A stretch of DNA of 64,000 nt from Hsuehochloa calcarea (lineage: Eukaryota; Streptophyta; Magnoliopsida; Poales; Poaceae): the NCBI GenBank assembly GCA_036346395.1, contig CM070609.1, forward strand, positions 50,416,777-50,480,776. Direction: 5' to 3'. How positions within the stretch are numbered: the stretch's first letter is position 1; each line of letters starts with the position of its first letter. The notes under the pieces are model-generated. The model did no database searches, was not told the origin of the DNA, and saw only the letters and a list, made by a program, of their open reading frames with translations. A program made the translations under genes and the position numbers. Below, one piece after another: positions 35,917 through 50,900 of the stretch.

Positions 35917-38900
35917 ATGGTGGAGCCTAACCCGAAAGCAAAGTCAACGAGGAAAGCAAAGAAGCCCGCCGCCAGCGGGGAGGAGGACATGGACGCGCTG
36001 AAGTCCGACGTCGTCTCGTTCGCCTCTTCTCTCGGTTTCGTCCCCGGCGCCGGCAACTCCTCCGGCTTCGACGATTCAGATTTCAGCAAGTCAGGCCCCA
36101 TAAAACCTCTTAAACCGCCAAAAGCCCCTCAAACCCCCGAAGCCCCCCAAAACACCGCAAATCCGCCAAACCCTAAAACTACCAAGAAGCCACATCCTCT
36201 CGAGCTCCATTACCCCCCTACCGGTACCATTGCTGGCGCCGCCACCAATTACCCGCTGATAAAGGCAGTTGCTCTCTCTGGGCAGTGGTACACGGACGCA
36301 GGTGAGCTGGAGGTTAGGGTCCTAGGTGGCCGTAAGCATGCCCCACCAGCCGTGGGGCTTCAGGAAATGCAGCGGATGGTGGAGCAGAAACGGGAGCTGG
36401 CGGAGAGGCTCATGGCGCAGTACGCGAAGGAGTATGACACGGTGAAGCGAGGGCGTGGTGATCAGAAGCTCCTGGAGATATCGGCAAAGTCTGGCACATC
36501 AGCCGATAAGGTGTCAGCATTCACGTGCCTCGTTGAGGACAATCCAATAGCTAACATGAGGGCGCTCGACTGTCTCCTTGGTGAGTTACACTATTGAAAT
36601 GCTATTGGTTTAAACTTTAAAGTGATCAGATAGTAACAAAATATACAAGTGAATACACTAATGAAGATGGATCGTTGTGAATGATCCATCTTCATTGTAT
36701 ATTGAACGAATTGTGGGTAATAAGGCTTTGCAGATCAGGGAAACATAGAGCTAGATTTAGTAAAAGTTATGGTAACTGCAACTGAAACATTTCGAGATGC
36801 CTCATGTACTTAGGAACAAAGCTAGGAATTAATGTGAGAAGTGAAGTGACTTGCTGACAACTTAGTAACTAATATGAACATAGAGGCAATTTTTATCACA
36901 TGACCCCTTTGAATTGAAGTTGTATTAAAAAAAATCTGGTTGCATTACATCAAATAACTGAATGAAAGGCAGCAAAAGATTCAATGGGATGAATCAGAAA
37001 ATTATCCATAAATGTTAGCTGGAAATTGCACAAATGTTAGACCTTAAAGAACTCGAATCAACTAAGTCACTAGAAAATCCTAGACGAGTGAACTTGTTTC
37101 ACACCTTTACCACAAGAAGTTTGATATAACGCATGTCATGCTGCTCCAGAGACCAAAGAACCCCTGAAATCACGGAATTTGATTATTAGTTCTTTACGTG
37201 GATAGAGACAAAGTTGTTCAATAGGCTTGCTTTAAGCGGCTGCCACACTCTGATACAGCGCCAACTAGCACTGCTACTTTGGTTTGTATTCCCAAATCAC
37301 AAACTGAAGTCAAACCATCAGTTGCCGCTGTTTTGGCACAAGAAACAAAAAAGGAGAAAGAAATAGGAGCACAGCCGAGAGGGAGGACGGCTGTGTTGGA
37401 AGATCGGGCCAAAACAACACGATCCCGCTAGTTCACTAGTTGGATCCTCATCACTCTCCATGACCTTGGTACTATTAATATTGCTGTCATTGGGTAGTGT
37501 ATGGTGAGCAACTCAATGGAGTCGGTGCCACTGGCCTGGTGTAAACACCAGCGAGGCCTTTGGTAGTGAATGAGTTGCTTGCTACTGGAGAAGGATTACT
37601 AGAGTCAAATCGCACCATACGAGATGGCTCACTTTGAGGAGTGGAGGTCATGTTCTGCATCTAGTCTCCTCTTGTAGAGTTCCTTCTTAAAACGAGGTCA
37701 TAAATTTTTATCTAGTCCCTTATAATATAACCAATCTTCTTAGAAGAAGAACCTCAGTGGGCCTTATGTCTCATACTCGTGTCTACCTAATAAATATTGA
37801 TGAAATAGCATAATTTCAGATAAACATCATCAATCAAAAACTTGAAAATGTACAATGAATGGCAAATAAATATCAACTCACATAATAGGTTTTGACATTT
37901 TATTAACTATCAGTTGATACTATATACATGCAATGCAATTAGACATCCTGTAAAATTATCTAGTGCTTGGATTTAAAGTCCGTCTATCTGCGCACACGAG
38001 AGATTTATTGTGCTGCAGTTGTTTTAAATTTATTAATTATGTTTTGCCTCATTTGCAATCATATTATTTGCAATGATGCAATCTTCAGTGTAGCTAGGCT
38101 TTCATGCCATGATCGTTTTGCAGATCTTCTTGTTTGTTTTTGTTATTTTTTCATAGATACTCTAAGAGGTTCTTTCTCTTTTGGAAAAAAATGAATCACA
38201 ACAGGTATGGTTACATCAAAGGTTGGCAAAAGGTACGCGTTCACAGGATTTGATGCATTGAAGGAGTTGTTCCTCAGGTAGAAGCTTTTGTAATCTTGTA
38301 TATTTTTCGTGACCTTTTAGCTACCTCCACATAAGCTCTGATTTGTGAAACCACCTTTGTTTTAAATTTCCCTTATGGCATGCTAAAGCAATTCTTGTGG
38401 TGTTTATTGGTACTATTTTGTACCTTCTTTTCCTTGTTGCCGTTTCATGGATATGTTTATTGAATCGGAATGCATCCTTGTGGGAGCCATCTTATTGAGC
38501 TGCACTGCTTGTGTTGTTTTAGTGTTGAAGGCTCCCTATTTTACTGGTGCAAAATATGTATTACAATTAATTAGTAATTACTGCTCTTATTTGTGGGGTA
38601 TTCTCTATTGTTTGCCATGTCATGTAAAATTTACAATATCTTATTCCTTATCTTGGTTTTGCTATAGAGTGCTAGGCCTTCGCAAGTAATTAATTGTGAG
38701 CAAAACATTCAAAATACCTTCATTAGAATCTTGCATATCTGTTGTCTTTCCAGCGTAGTAATTTATTGTCCTTGACATCTGAGTTAGACTAGACTTTCTT
38801 CCATTATTGCCTTTTTTCTTCCCCTCTTTTGGCTGGAGTTTTTATCCTCTTATTCTGTTCTACTGTGTTACTACAGTTATATTGTGCTCAGTGTTCGTAT

Positions 38901-41900
38901 GGTCGCAAAATAGCAATATTAAAATGGCACCATGAACAGAACACTCAATAGCAATCTGATGCTGCAGTAGTTATTTTGATATGACAGTAGTTATTAATGG
39001 TTCAATTATATTTATATGTTTGATCCCATTTCATGATGCTTTTGATTTTGGTGTATGTACCAATTTATGAGTGGTGAGAAATTTTGTCAGTGCAGCGCAT
39101 TTAAAAATGGCCACAAGTCGTGTCAAACTGTGAATAACAATCTGTTGTGACAATACTTGTTTGGCAACAAAAAAATCTGAAAGCAAAGGCTGAAAACCGG
39201 ACTCTTGTTTACCTTGTGCTTCTATTTGCAGGTTTCATTAGTTTGTTTAGTTGGTACATGTATCAGTAACACTAATAGTGTTGTTAGTATAGTAAATTCA
39301 AACAAAGGTACAAATCTGCAACCCATAGACTGAAAATTACACTTCAAGTTTTGTTAGTAATGTGCTTTAGGAATTGCTAAAAAAATGGTACCTTATTTTA
39401 ACTAAATATCTTGCTTTACTTAATTTCGTTGGATTTACTTATAGATAGGGGAAGTGAGTGAATAAGGCGCGGGTGGTTTATAAGGATGAGTCTAGATAGG
39501 TAATTAAGGAAACAAGTTGTGGATAACTAGTTCGTTCCTCCTCTTTTCTGTAGTTTTTTCATGCAGTAATGCGGGAAAAGTAATTTGCAAAAATTAGGAC
39601 GCATATGAGCAAGCGACGGCTGTCTTATGTGTGATCTGTTTTAGATCATTAAATGGGCTATTTAATTAAGACCATCAATTTTTATTTCCTTACCCCATAA
39701 ATTGTTGGTTTTTATTTTTATTTTTATTTTTATCTTGTCATCTTGGTTATTGGTTTTATTTTCTTGGTAGGTTATTGCCTGATCGTAAGTTGAAAAGTCT
39801 TATCCAGCGCCCATTAGACCTTTTACCTGAAGCAAAAGATGGCTACTCACTTCTACTCTTCTGGCATTGGGAGGACTGCTTGAAACAGAGGTATTTCGTA
39901 CTAAACTAGCTATTTCGCTACTTACCGAGTTTTCCAGGATTTCGGGTAAATGCTATGTTGGTCTGAAATCTGAACTGTGGGATAAAGAATCCTTTAATGT
40001 AGGAACCCTCACTGGCTTTGAAAAGCAGGAGTAGCAAAAAAAAAAAAGATTTTGTATCACACTTTCATGAAATGAAGATGCTGGACCTTCCATCCTTGAC
40101 TAGGTCTTAGTTTCCTTGCCAGTGTTATATATTGGCCCCTTTATTGTTCTATTGGTGAGCGTTTTAAATGTCAAGCTAGTCATTGATGATTCTTACACAA
40201 CAAATTATCCAACTGAATTGATTGTTATCAGATGCTGAGACCTATGGGAAAATAGTGGATAGACGATTAGACATGAATCAACACAGACCTTTTTATGTTG
40301 TTTACTTGTTTGTTCATACATGATCATGGTGATGGTACGTTTCAACTTTAATGTTTTGATTAATACTATTATAGGTACGAGAAGTTTGTTATCGCACTGG
40401 AGGATGCGTTAAAAGATATGCTGCCAAATCTTAAGGACAAATCAATGAAGGTTAGCACAAATTATGTATTCATTTGGAAAACTAACTCTATCTTTGCTCT
40501 GGTTTAGGTAAAGATATATAGTCTCACTGAATAAAAAAATTGTTTGGGGAACTTGTGGTTGAACATGTCCTACTATTTTCTGTACATCACGTTAATATTG
40601 AATACATTATTCAAGACAGTCGTTATGAAAAAACAGAAATATAAATAGCAAATGTTTGATAAGATACGTTGGAGCTGCAATAGAAATTGCCTTGCCTTCA
40701 CAACAGTATAAATTTTAAGGCAGCTAAGCATGGTTTGCACTTTGTAAAGACAAACTTGCATATCATGTCATCTAGTTGTGAATTATCATGTGTAGCCAGA
40801 CATGAATTTAATGGTCCTGAGATATGTGTACCTTTTGTACTAAATCATGGGGATTGGCTATTGAGACATGTCTGTTGAAATAGCATAGCTATCCAACCAT
40901 CATATTTTAAACTGATTATATGTGGGATTGTTAAGCCCCAAAAGAATAGTTCCAAGTTCTAACTCTGTTTTTGTAATGGTTGGGCTACAGTACCATAGGA
41001 GGAACCAGCCTCGGTGCACGGAGGACGTGGCAGCATCCGACTCTGGTGCGCACGGCGCAGCCTGAGTGGATTGGCGCCATGTCTGATTAGTTTCCCTTCT
41101 GTTATCTTAGTTAGTCAAGATAATTTGCTACATGATGTCCTTATCTAGTCAGGATTTGTTAGGAAGATAATCATCTTTAGATTCAGTTTGGTAGGCAAGC
41201 CATCCTACTTAAGGAGGATTGGTGTGTCGTGTGATTGGCAAGCAATAAAGAGAAATTCTTCTCCCTCTTCTCTCGCACGCCACGGGCGCATCTTGAATAA
41301 ACGACGGTTCCGCCTCGCCTGCGGCCGCTTGCTGTTCATCCTCCCACTTCTCATTCTTACTGTTTACACAACCAAACCCTAGACCATAACAATTTTCCAA
41401 TCAAATATGTAGCATGTTTTAGTATTCCCGGTGGGAACTGGCCATTTCCTGCACGGAACTGGATTTCCTGACATGTACCGGTAAATATAAAAACCAGATG
41501 GGTGTTTTTAATCATTATATGAAACTTTGAATTGAAATTTATGGCTGCCATTTTTGGGAACCAGCTGCCAGCCAGAGTTCCCCGGAACTGGGTTTGAACA
41601 CAAAAATACCTACTTGACTTATCAGAGAAAACCAGGAGGTTCAAATCTTGCCTGGAACTGGTTGTTTTCCTCTTCTGGCCAAGGTGTGAGACTTTCATCT
41701 AATCTGGAAGTTTGAACTCTGATTAGTTGTGTCATTTGAGAATCTGGCAAGTGGCAAACCATTTAATTTTTCAGGATTTATTTATCCAAGCTTCATAAAA
41801 TAGATTTTCATATGCTGATTTGTGCTACTACTAGCATGTTATGGGCTTAGATTGATGAAGGGTAGATGGGTAGTATTGAAGAAGACAACAGTAGATAGAT

Positions 41901-44900
41901 GGTAACAGCAGAGGGACAGAGAAGAAGAGGCTTCGGTAGAGAAGGGGTACAGAGGAAGAGACGTGCAAGGAGAGGGAGACTTAGAAGTTCTGGTTATTCA
42001 TTGCTTTAAGTGCTTCGCAATTTCTTCGAGTGTGATTAAGTCGGCCATTGGAAGCGTGACAATTGGCTCTGATACCAAATTGTCACGACCTGAATTTGTC
42101 GACAAGAATGAGTGCAAGAAATATGAGTGTGAAGGAAGTGGACAAGGAACCACATGCCTCAGCGGTGCCGTGGTGTCGGCCACGCCAGAGCACATGGTTT
42201 GGCAGTTTTGGGTAAACCCTTTTGATATTTCTTGCTTCCTCTCAATCGCCATGCGGTTGGTTATTAAGTAGCCACCCCAAACATTGAATCTCTAACTTTA
42301 TCTCTAATCTTATCTCTTATTTAATCGACTAACCAATCTCTAATTCAAATGACTCATCTTATCTCTAATCTAAACAAGATATCTGATCTTTGAACTAATG
42401 AGAAGATAAAGAACTAAGAAAGAGCCTATTCGGTTGATACCGAATTGGATGGAGTTGTGGCATGCGCCGGTTGGGGTTGATCCTGCCGGCGGCATCGCTG
42501 GTAATATTGTCCCCACATGACATAGCATCACCAAAACCATTCGTGTGTTTCCCTTTCAGGAATATTTTATTGTTTCTTGTTTTGTTATTTTTCCCTTCAT
42601 GGTTCATGTGATATTGAATGTGGTTAGATGTTTATACAGTCTTTATTTGCAGATGGTTTTCAACCTTTTAGAGAAAAATCAGAACAGGAACGCGGTTACT
42701 TACAGCTCTTGTTAACAAAGTGAGTTGTCCTTTTCTACACCATGCAAGTAATGTAACTGTCAAAATTTTTCCGTTCACTTTTAAAATGTGCAAAGCCGAT
42801 ATGATTTAGATTGAAGATAAAAAACTTTAGATTACGTATGAGCAGCAATACTTTAGATTCTTATGAGAAGTGAACATATTTTAGTCACCCTGATGCAACT
42901 TTATCTACCGCAGCTTGGAGATCCTGAAAGGAGGGCAGCATCAAGTGCTGCATATCTGTTAACATGTCTCCTGTCTGTTCATCCAAATATGAAGGTATAT
43001 GCATTTGTTCATTACAAAGATGTCAGATTTCTTTGATTGTCATGAATTATCTATTTTGATCAAGATGGTTAATTATGAATATTTGCTTACAAAGCACTTC
43101 ACAAAATTCAATTATGTTTTGTGTCATTGAACTTTTTAAATTTGCAGATGGTTGTGATAGATGAGGTGGACTCATTTCTCTTCAGACCACATGTTGGGCT
43201 TAGGGCCAAATACCAAGCTGTATGTTATTGTTTATCTTACCTTTTTATGGTAACATTGTTTCATAATGTCATAAACAGAGCACAGAGCACATTGGTTCTC
43301 TTGTAGTTCATATTTGGTCTAAAGTTTTACTTTTTGAATATTGGAATATACCGAGTTATCTAGCCAAACTACTGTATAGTTATTTGAAGTATGGTTGTCA
43401 TGGTGGTAGCAGATAGCCTTTTAATTAACTTCATTTATTATTGTGCAGGTCAACTTTTTGAGCCAGATTTTTCTTACCAATAAGGGAGATGGACCTAAAA
43501 TCGCAAAGCGGTTGGTTGATGTTTACATTGCGCTTTTCAAGGTTTGGATGTGTTTAAATAGTGCATAATTGCTGCTGTGCTTCCTGTAGGAACAGTTATA
43601 TTGTGTTTTGTCCTTTTCCTGTCATCTTTTAGTTTTACCGTCCTTTCATCACATGGCCCTCTCCGGTGGTACAATCCTCAATTCCCCATTTTACTGGCCC
43701 CATGTCTTCTTAGGGCATGTACAATGGCGTGATGTCATCTGTCTCTTTGTCCTGCCACATAGGATTTTTGTTGACGTGGAAGAGAGAGAACAAGGAGAGA
43801 GAGTTGCTTTCTCTTGGTGAAGAGACGACCCAAGCTGTGAAATAAGGAGATGATAGCACAAAAAAACACCATTGTATGAGTTGTTGTCTATAAGAAACAC
43901 TTTTTTCATGCAAGAATTAAAAGATTGTGTGTGGGGGGTGGGGGGGGGGGACACAGAGACAACTTAAGAGCAACCCATTGTAGGAGTTGTGTTTAGTGTT
44001 GTGTCGTACCAAGTTACCAACCACTATTGCGTTGAAGTATAAAACACCATTTTCTTTTTTTTAGGATTTAATTTTCTGCAATTCACAATATATTTCAAAT
44101 TTTGTCATTTGTTGTTTGGTTCATTTTCGCAATTGTCTCATTTGTATATTTTGACCTTAAAGATTTAAACTGTGTTTTTTTGTTTTTTTGCCACTGTTAT
44201 GTCAGGTACTCATGGCTAGCTCCCGTGATTCTAAAGGGTATAAACACAGTAAACATGGCAAGAAAACTGTTGAAAATGGAAAAGCAAAGGGGAGAAAGGA
44301 CAAGGTCAATGACTCTATTTCTCATGGAAACCATGAAGTGGATCCATCAGCAAGATCAGATATAGAGATGGACTCCCGGATTCTCTCTGCACTTTTAACT
44401 GTATGTCTAACAGACTAACACTGCAGAATACTGTATTTGCTTCATGTTATGTGCTAACAGTATGCTCATATGCATGTCTTTCCTTTCTTTGTGCTCAAAT
44501 TGGTGCTTGACTTGTGTCTCTAGTTCTGTATTAATCTTATCATCTTATGCAGGGTGTAAACAGAGCATTACCATATGTTGCAAGCTCAGAAGTTGATGAT
44601 ATTGTGGAAGTTCAGACACCAATTCTATTTAGATTGGTGAGCTTATTAGTTAATGATAAGAAGTTCCTTGCAGTTGTTGTTTGAAGGAAATAAAGATTTC
44701 CCTAACTAATCATTTTTGTTTCATGTAGGTGCACTCTGAGAATTTCAATGTTGGTGTTCAGTCGTTAATGCTTCTGTACCAAATCTCTGCCAAAAATCAG
44801 ATAGCAAGCGACCGCTTTTATCGTGCGTTGTATGCAAAACTTTTGAGTCCCGCAGCTGTTAGTTCATCAAAGGTTTTAGCTCCTGGTCCTTTTTTGCTTG

Positions 44901-47900
44901 CTTTACTTCTATGAGTTCTGAATTATTCTTGATTTTACCCTTATTTGAACTTCAAGTAATAACATGGTTTGGTTAGCCTGAGAAATAACCATGAAGAAAG
45001 TAGCTTTGAACTTTGCACCCTTATACATTGTTAGGCACCTTTATGTTATAGTTTACCTGACTGGTTATGTCTTACATATTTCAGCCAGAATTATTTCTAG
45101 GGCTGTTGGTGAAAGCAATGAAGAATGATCTAATGTTCAAGAGGGTAGCTGCATTTTCGAAGCGGCTGCTGCAGGTTTGTTGTTTGAACATGGCTCTTTA
45201 TTTAACATGATAGCTGATTATAATGATGTGAATGTTACGTAAATATGCTATTTAAGTTTGTAACTACAGATATACCACTGAAAAGAGCTAGTTGCTAGTA
45301 TGCTATGCAAATATGAAATATTATTTGTGCTACTGCAAACTTGTATATGCCATTGCAAAACATTGATTGCATATGTACCACTATAAAACATGGACTGATT
45401 TCGTTTTATACCACCACAGTTGTCTGTTTTGCAGTGGTGTGTCTGTAAATGGATGGCATAACAGTTGTCTTCCAAGTTTTGCAATAGCATGCTGGCAATT
45501 TTCTCTCTGTTGTGGCCGTGGCCAGCCAGGACACGTGCACGTGGGCTAAGGATAGAATAAGCATCAGTAGCGATGAGTTCATGGCGGATTAGGATTGTTA
45601 GTTTAGTTGGTTCCTAGTTCGGGTTTTTTTAGTTAGGATACGAGTCTTAGAGATTGAATAATAATCCTTTTAAAAGGATAGTCTTGTACTTCGGTTGAAT
45701 CAAGCAATGAATAAACAAAGTTCCTCGTCCCTAAAGTCCAGCTGTGTTCTTTCCTTGACCAGCTATTCTAGATCCGTTCCTCTCCCAATCAGTGCTCTCC
45801 TTCACCAACCGCTATTCTACTTCAAGTTGTTACCGTCCGGCCTCTCTCCGACGGATGTGTACCTGTTGTGAATTTTTTACAACAGTCTCACGGTGGCATA
45901 AACATTTATTCTTAATGCATTAACTTTTTCTTTAATTTCCACTTACCATTCCTTTGTTCTCACTTCTCCTAGTTTCATTGTTTACTGTTTAAATACTGTA
46001 GGACCACCATAGCATGTAGCGGAAATGGTGGCTGCTGTGCCTCTTGTGCTAGACTGGATGGGCCCAAAATAGGTGTTATAGTCTTATAGATATGAGTACA
46101 GGATGATAGAGAGTCGTATCTGAGTACAAACTGGTGGAATACTACGGTTATCTTTTGTTGAGAGGGTGCTTCAGATCACACTTGTTCACAAAGCAGTATT
46201 AATTATATGGTACTACTAGTATGTGCCATGCACATTATATGCCATTCATATTTTAATTTTACAGTGTTTATGTGACACTAAGATTGTAAAGTCGAAACTC
46301 CCACCAGAACCAGGTCTACTCGGCCGAATACTTGTAGCAGGTTGCCAACCCTGTTACGAGTATGCAAACCCGGGTAATTAACAGGGTTGACAGATATAAC
46401 CGGCAGAGTAATTGGTATAATAGACTAACAGGCTATTTACAAGGTGAGTTTACAAGGTTAGTTCAGCTAAGCCTCGTCTGTTCAGTTCGGTCCAAGGCCC
46501 AAAGCCACACGCACAGCCCTGCCCAAGGCTTCGTTTGTGATTTGGTGCACAGGGAATTAGTGGTAATGTTATAGGTATAAAGGCATGGAGTTTTAGAGGT
46601 AGAGTGCTCATGTCCTTAAACTTTGTCATTTAGAACTTCGCAAGTTCGCATCATGTGATGTTGCTGCCATATGATGACATGGTTGGAAGCTGTCAATTTG
46701 GAACAATATATAATTTGAATTATGAGCTCCATTTATTGCTAATTTACCTTCCACTTCCCAATTTACAATTGATGACATCAGTTTTGGTCAAGTCTGGATC
46801 CTTCTTAGTTCTCACTGATTTACAATTACACTTGCTAATTTACAATCACATGATAAATTGATGACATAATTTTTCTCTAGGTTTAAGCCTATATTCATCA
46901 AAAGATATGCATTAGATTTTTGTTTTGATGCTATATGAATATACATATATAGATCCATATTTTAAATAGAAAAAACAGTTACAAGGCTGAGTACAAGGGC
47001 GATTACCTGTATAATCGCTACAAGGTGAGGTTACCTAGCGAGTACCTTTTACTTAGTTTTAGAACCTTGCTGTCAACCAAGCTGAGGGGAGGCCTAAAGT
47101 GAGTGGGTGGCCTGGGGGTTGTGGATGCACGCCTGAACCGGCAACGGAGCTGATAGGGATGGGGATGGTGGCGCGTAAGGTTGGAGGTTTGGAGCTCCCT
47201 TCCCTCCCTCTCTGGTTTGGTAACTCCCGCTCTCCTTGGTATGGCTAATCTGCGATGGTATTGTAAGGTAATACAAATCGTCCTTGAGACAGTATGGCTT
47301 GTCCAAACCGTCGAAAGGCTTTGATTTGCAGGCTGAAGTAAATTCTTTATTCATTCTCTGAAAACAGAACCGACCTCTCTTTATAGCCGAGAAGCTCTCC
47401 TAACAAAACTTACTAATTATAAACTATCCTTATCTGTTACAACTTCCTAAGCAATCCTGTTTATCTATATCATATCTATACTGATAACCGTAATGACTCT
47501 ACGTAGTCACCGCTTTCTTCCGAAACAAGCGCCACAACGAGTCCTTTACCGAATTGGACTCCTGTCGGCTGTAACTGTCATGGTGTTGCCGACAAGAATT
47601 GAACTTGCCGCTGGAGGCTCCGAACTGGGCAATCCTGCCGCTGATGTCGTTGGATTGGAAACAACAGCTCGATGTCGTCGTTGATACGTTTGTCCTACGA
47701 CACTTCCACCCTCATTGCAAAATAGCTCGTCGAGCTAGAATGTAGGATAACGATCTTTAAATGAGTAGCATTTGCCGTAGCACATTCGGTCCATTTCACC
47801 AAGAGTTCCCATACACCACGATTAAGACAGGCACACACAATGCGGCTAGGGGCTTGAACCACACGGCCATGAAGAAAATCAGGAACTCACAATATCAGAA

Positions 47901-50900
47901 GGAGGTGTGCCTTCAAATTTCTTAAGTAAGACAACATGGAAGACATTGTGAATAAGAGCTCGAGCTGAAAGCTGAAGATGATAAGCGACCATCCCAATTT
48001 TATCAAACACCTGAAAATGACCATAATAGCGTGGAGATAATTTAGAGGAACCATCTTTGATAGCTGAATCTATGAGATGATGAAGACGAAGCCAAACCCA
48101 ATCACCAACGTCATAAACAACATCATGCCTCGACTTGTCATGCTGCTATTTCATGCAATCTTGAGCGTGAAACAAACGTTCATGAATCTCAGTCAAGAAT
48201 TCATCACGATCCCAAGTTTTCTATCCACAGTAGCAAAGTGAGCGGTCCTAGACTCATACGATAAAAGAGTAGGAGGATTGCGACCATAAACCACTTTAAA
48301 AGGAGTAGTCTTTAAAGTCATGTGGAATGAAGAATTATAGCAAAATTCGACCCACAGAAGCCATTGAAGCCACAGTTTGGGTCGATCACAGGAAAGACAA
48401 CGAAGATACATAACAATAATACGATTGACCACCTCTGTCTGACCATCACTTTGAGGATGAAAGGCTAAACTTAATTGTAATTTAACACTAGCAAGGCGAA
48501 TTAGTTTCGTCCAAAAATTGCTAGTGAACACTGGTTCACGATCGCTAACAATAGAGGATGGAATACCATGCAAACAAACTATCTTATCAAAGAATTGCAA
48601 CAGTACTAGCAGTGTAGGGATGACCCAAAGTAATAAAATGAGCATACTTAGAAAAGCGATCAACCACTGATAAAATAGCAGAGCGACCTCCCACCTTAGG
48701 AAGACCTTCCACAAAATCCATCAAAATGTCTTGCAAGATAGAACTAGGAACCGCTAACAGTTGTAAAAGACCCGCAGGATGAAGAGTCTTGATCTTATTA
48801 CGCTGCACCTTTCGATTGGCTTGAGGATGATAGAAAGTGGCGCGTAGTCGATGGAGAGTTTTCTGGACCACTTCATGACCACTACCATGAGCTTCTGCAA
48901 GCAATTGAGGCCATAACGCACAAAAATACGCCCTTCATGCGATAATAATCCGTCAACCAAAGACCAACCCGGTTGTGCCGTACCCGCTAATATTTGAGCA
49001 CTTATTGATTGGAAGGTGGAATTGCTGGGAAGCTCAGCGCGAAGATCATCAAAAACAGCAAAGGAAGGTGACAATATCGCCAAAAGAGCTACAAGTGGAT
49101 CTTGGCGACAGAAAGCGCATCTGCGGCTATGTTTTGACGCCTTGGGCAAAATTCAACCGAGAAATCATATCCAAATAACTTGCTGACCCTAGTATGTCGT
49201 GGAATGGTAGAAAGACGTTGATCAAGGAGATATTTTAGACTATAATGGTATGTACGTACTGTAAATGCACGCCCCTAGAGATATGGTCGCCAATGTCGAA
49301 CTGCTTTAGCAAGACCGATCAATTCCCATTCGTAAGCGGCTAGCTTGAGGTGATGAGGGGCCACTACCCTACTGAAGAAAGCAATCGGTCCCATACCTTG
49401 ATGTAAGACTGCCCCAAAGTCGGTACCGGATGCATCACAGTCGACCAAAAATGGTTTGGTAAAGTCTGGTAGTTGAAGTATCGGACCCATTACAAGAGCA
49501 GCCTTGAGAGCAAGAAATGCGGTTTCAGCCTGGAGTCCAGACAAATGCTTCTTTCTTAAGCAATTTCGTCAATGGGGCTGCTACCTCGCCATAAGATTTG
49601 ATGAATTTGCGGTAATATCGTGTAAGACCAAGAAACCTTCGCAAGGCACGAACGGTAGTTGGCGGAGGCCAAGTCAAAACAACTTCGATTTTGCTGACAT
49701 CCATGGACACGCCTTGTCCGGAGATGACATGACCTAGGTAGGCGATCGATTAGGCCCCGAAAACACATTTAGAATGGTACAAAGCTAGCTTATAGTGCCG
49801 CATCAAGTGGAGAACCGCACGAACATGTTGTAAATGCTTCGCCCAAGAGGCACTGTAGACCAAGGATCGAAATACCGCACTGGATCAATCCGGTGAGGGA
49901 TCGAAAGGTAATCACGGCACGGTTTTCCCAGGAAAAACCTCGGTTGAATTTCGTTTAAATTTGCTTAAAAATCAACCGAAATTTGAAATTCGAATTTGCA
50001 AACTCCGGAAAAACCGGTCGGGATTTCGTTTCCCGCTGCCCACTGGTAAGGCCGATTACTGCTGGTAACCGGTCGGGATTTCTATCCCTGCTGTAGACCA
50101 AAATGCCATCGAAAAAACCAACACAAATCGACAAATATAGGATTTGAGAATATCATTCATAAGAGCTTGGAGCGTCGCCGGAGCATTGGTTAACCCGAAG
50201 GGTAGGGTGAGATTTGTAGTGGCCATGATGAGTGTGGAAGGCTGTCTTCTCAATATCAATGGAATGCATACGCACTCGTGATAACCACTCCATGCAAATC
50301 AAGTTTGGTGAAGAAGTGAGCGCCTTTAAGCTCATCGAGAAGTTCATCAACCACCGGAATTGGGAATTTGTTTTTCACTATTTTGTCATTGAGTGGACGA
50401 TAGTAGACACAAAAGCGCCATGAATTGTCTTTGTTGCGGACCAGAAATACGGGCAATGAAAAAGCGGAAGTACTTTCCCTGATAATACTCTGTGTCAGCA
50501 TCGTCTTACATTGGCGCTCGATTTCGTCTTTCAACAATTGCGGATAGCGCTAGGGCCGAACTACCACGGGAGCCATGCTTGGTACAAGATGAATGTGATG
50601 GTCGCAGCGACGTTGCGGTGGCAAGCCCTGTGGTTCTGCAAAAACATTAGCAAAATCCTCAGGGAGGGTAGTCATCAACATGCCCCCTGTGACTGCTGAG
50701 AGGGTGGCGTGTCTTGCCGGCGAATGCAATCCGCGCCAAACGACCTTATGGCCGTGCTGCCAAAAGGGCATAGTAAGCCGCTTGAAATCCCATGTAATAG
50801 GTCCCAATGTCTGCAACCACTGGACACGGAGGACAATATCGAATCTGGCGAGAGGGATGACATAGCAATCGAGAAAGAAGTCTTCTTGAAAAATCCGTAG

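Noticed and set aside
35373..36101. 242-codon minus-strand frame over exon 1
   Set aside because: It is the antisense shadow of the GC-rich first exon and leader, with no domain and Gly/Arg-biased composition.
40980..41395. Separate small gene in intron 4
   Set aside because: Short frames on both strands have no domain. Sequence style (AATAAA-like signals, 'ccataaca' end) fits an LTR remnant better, though boundaries are unresolved.
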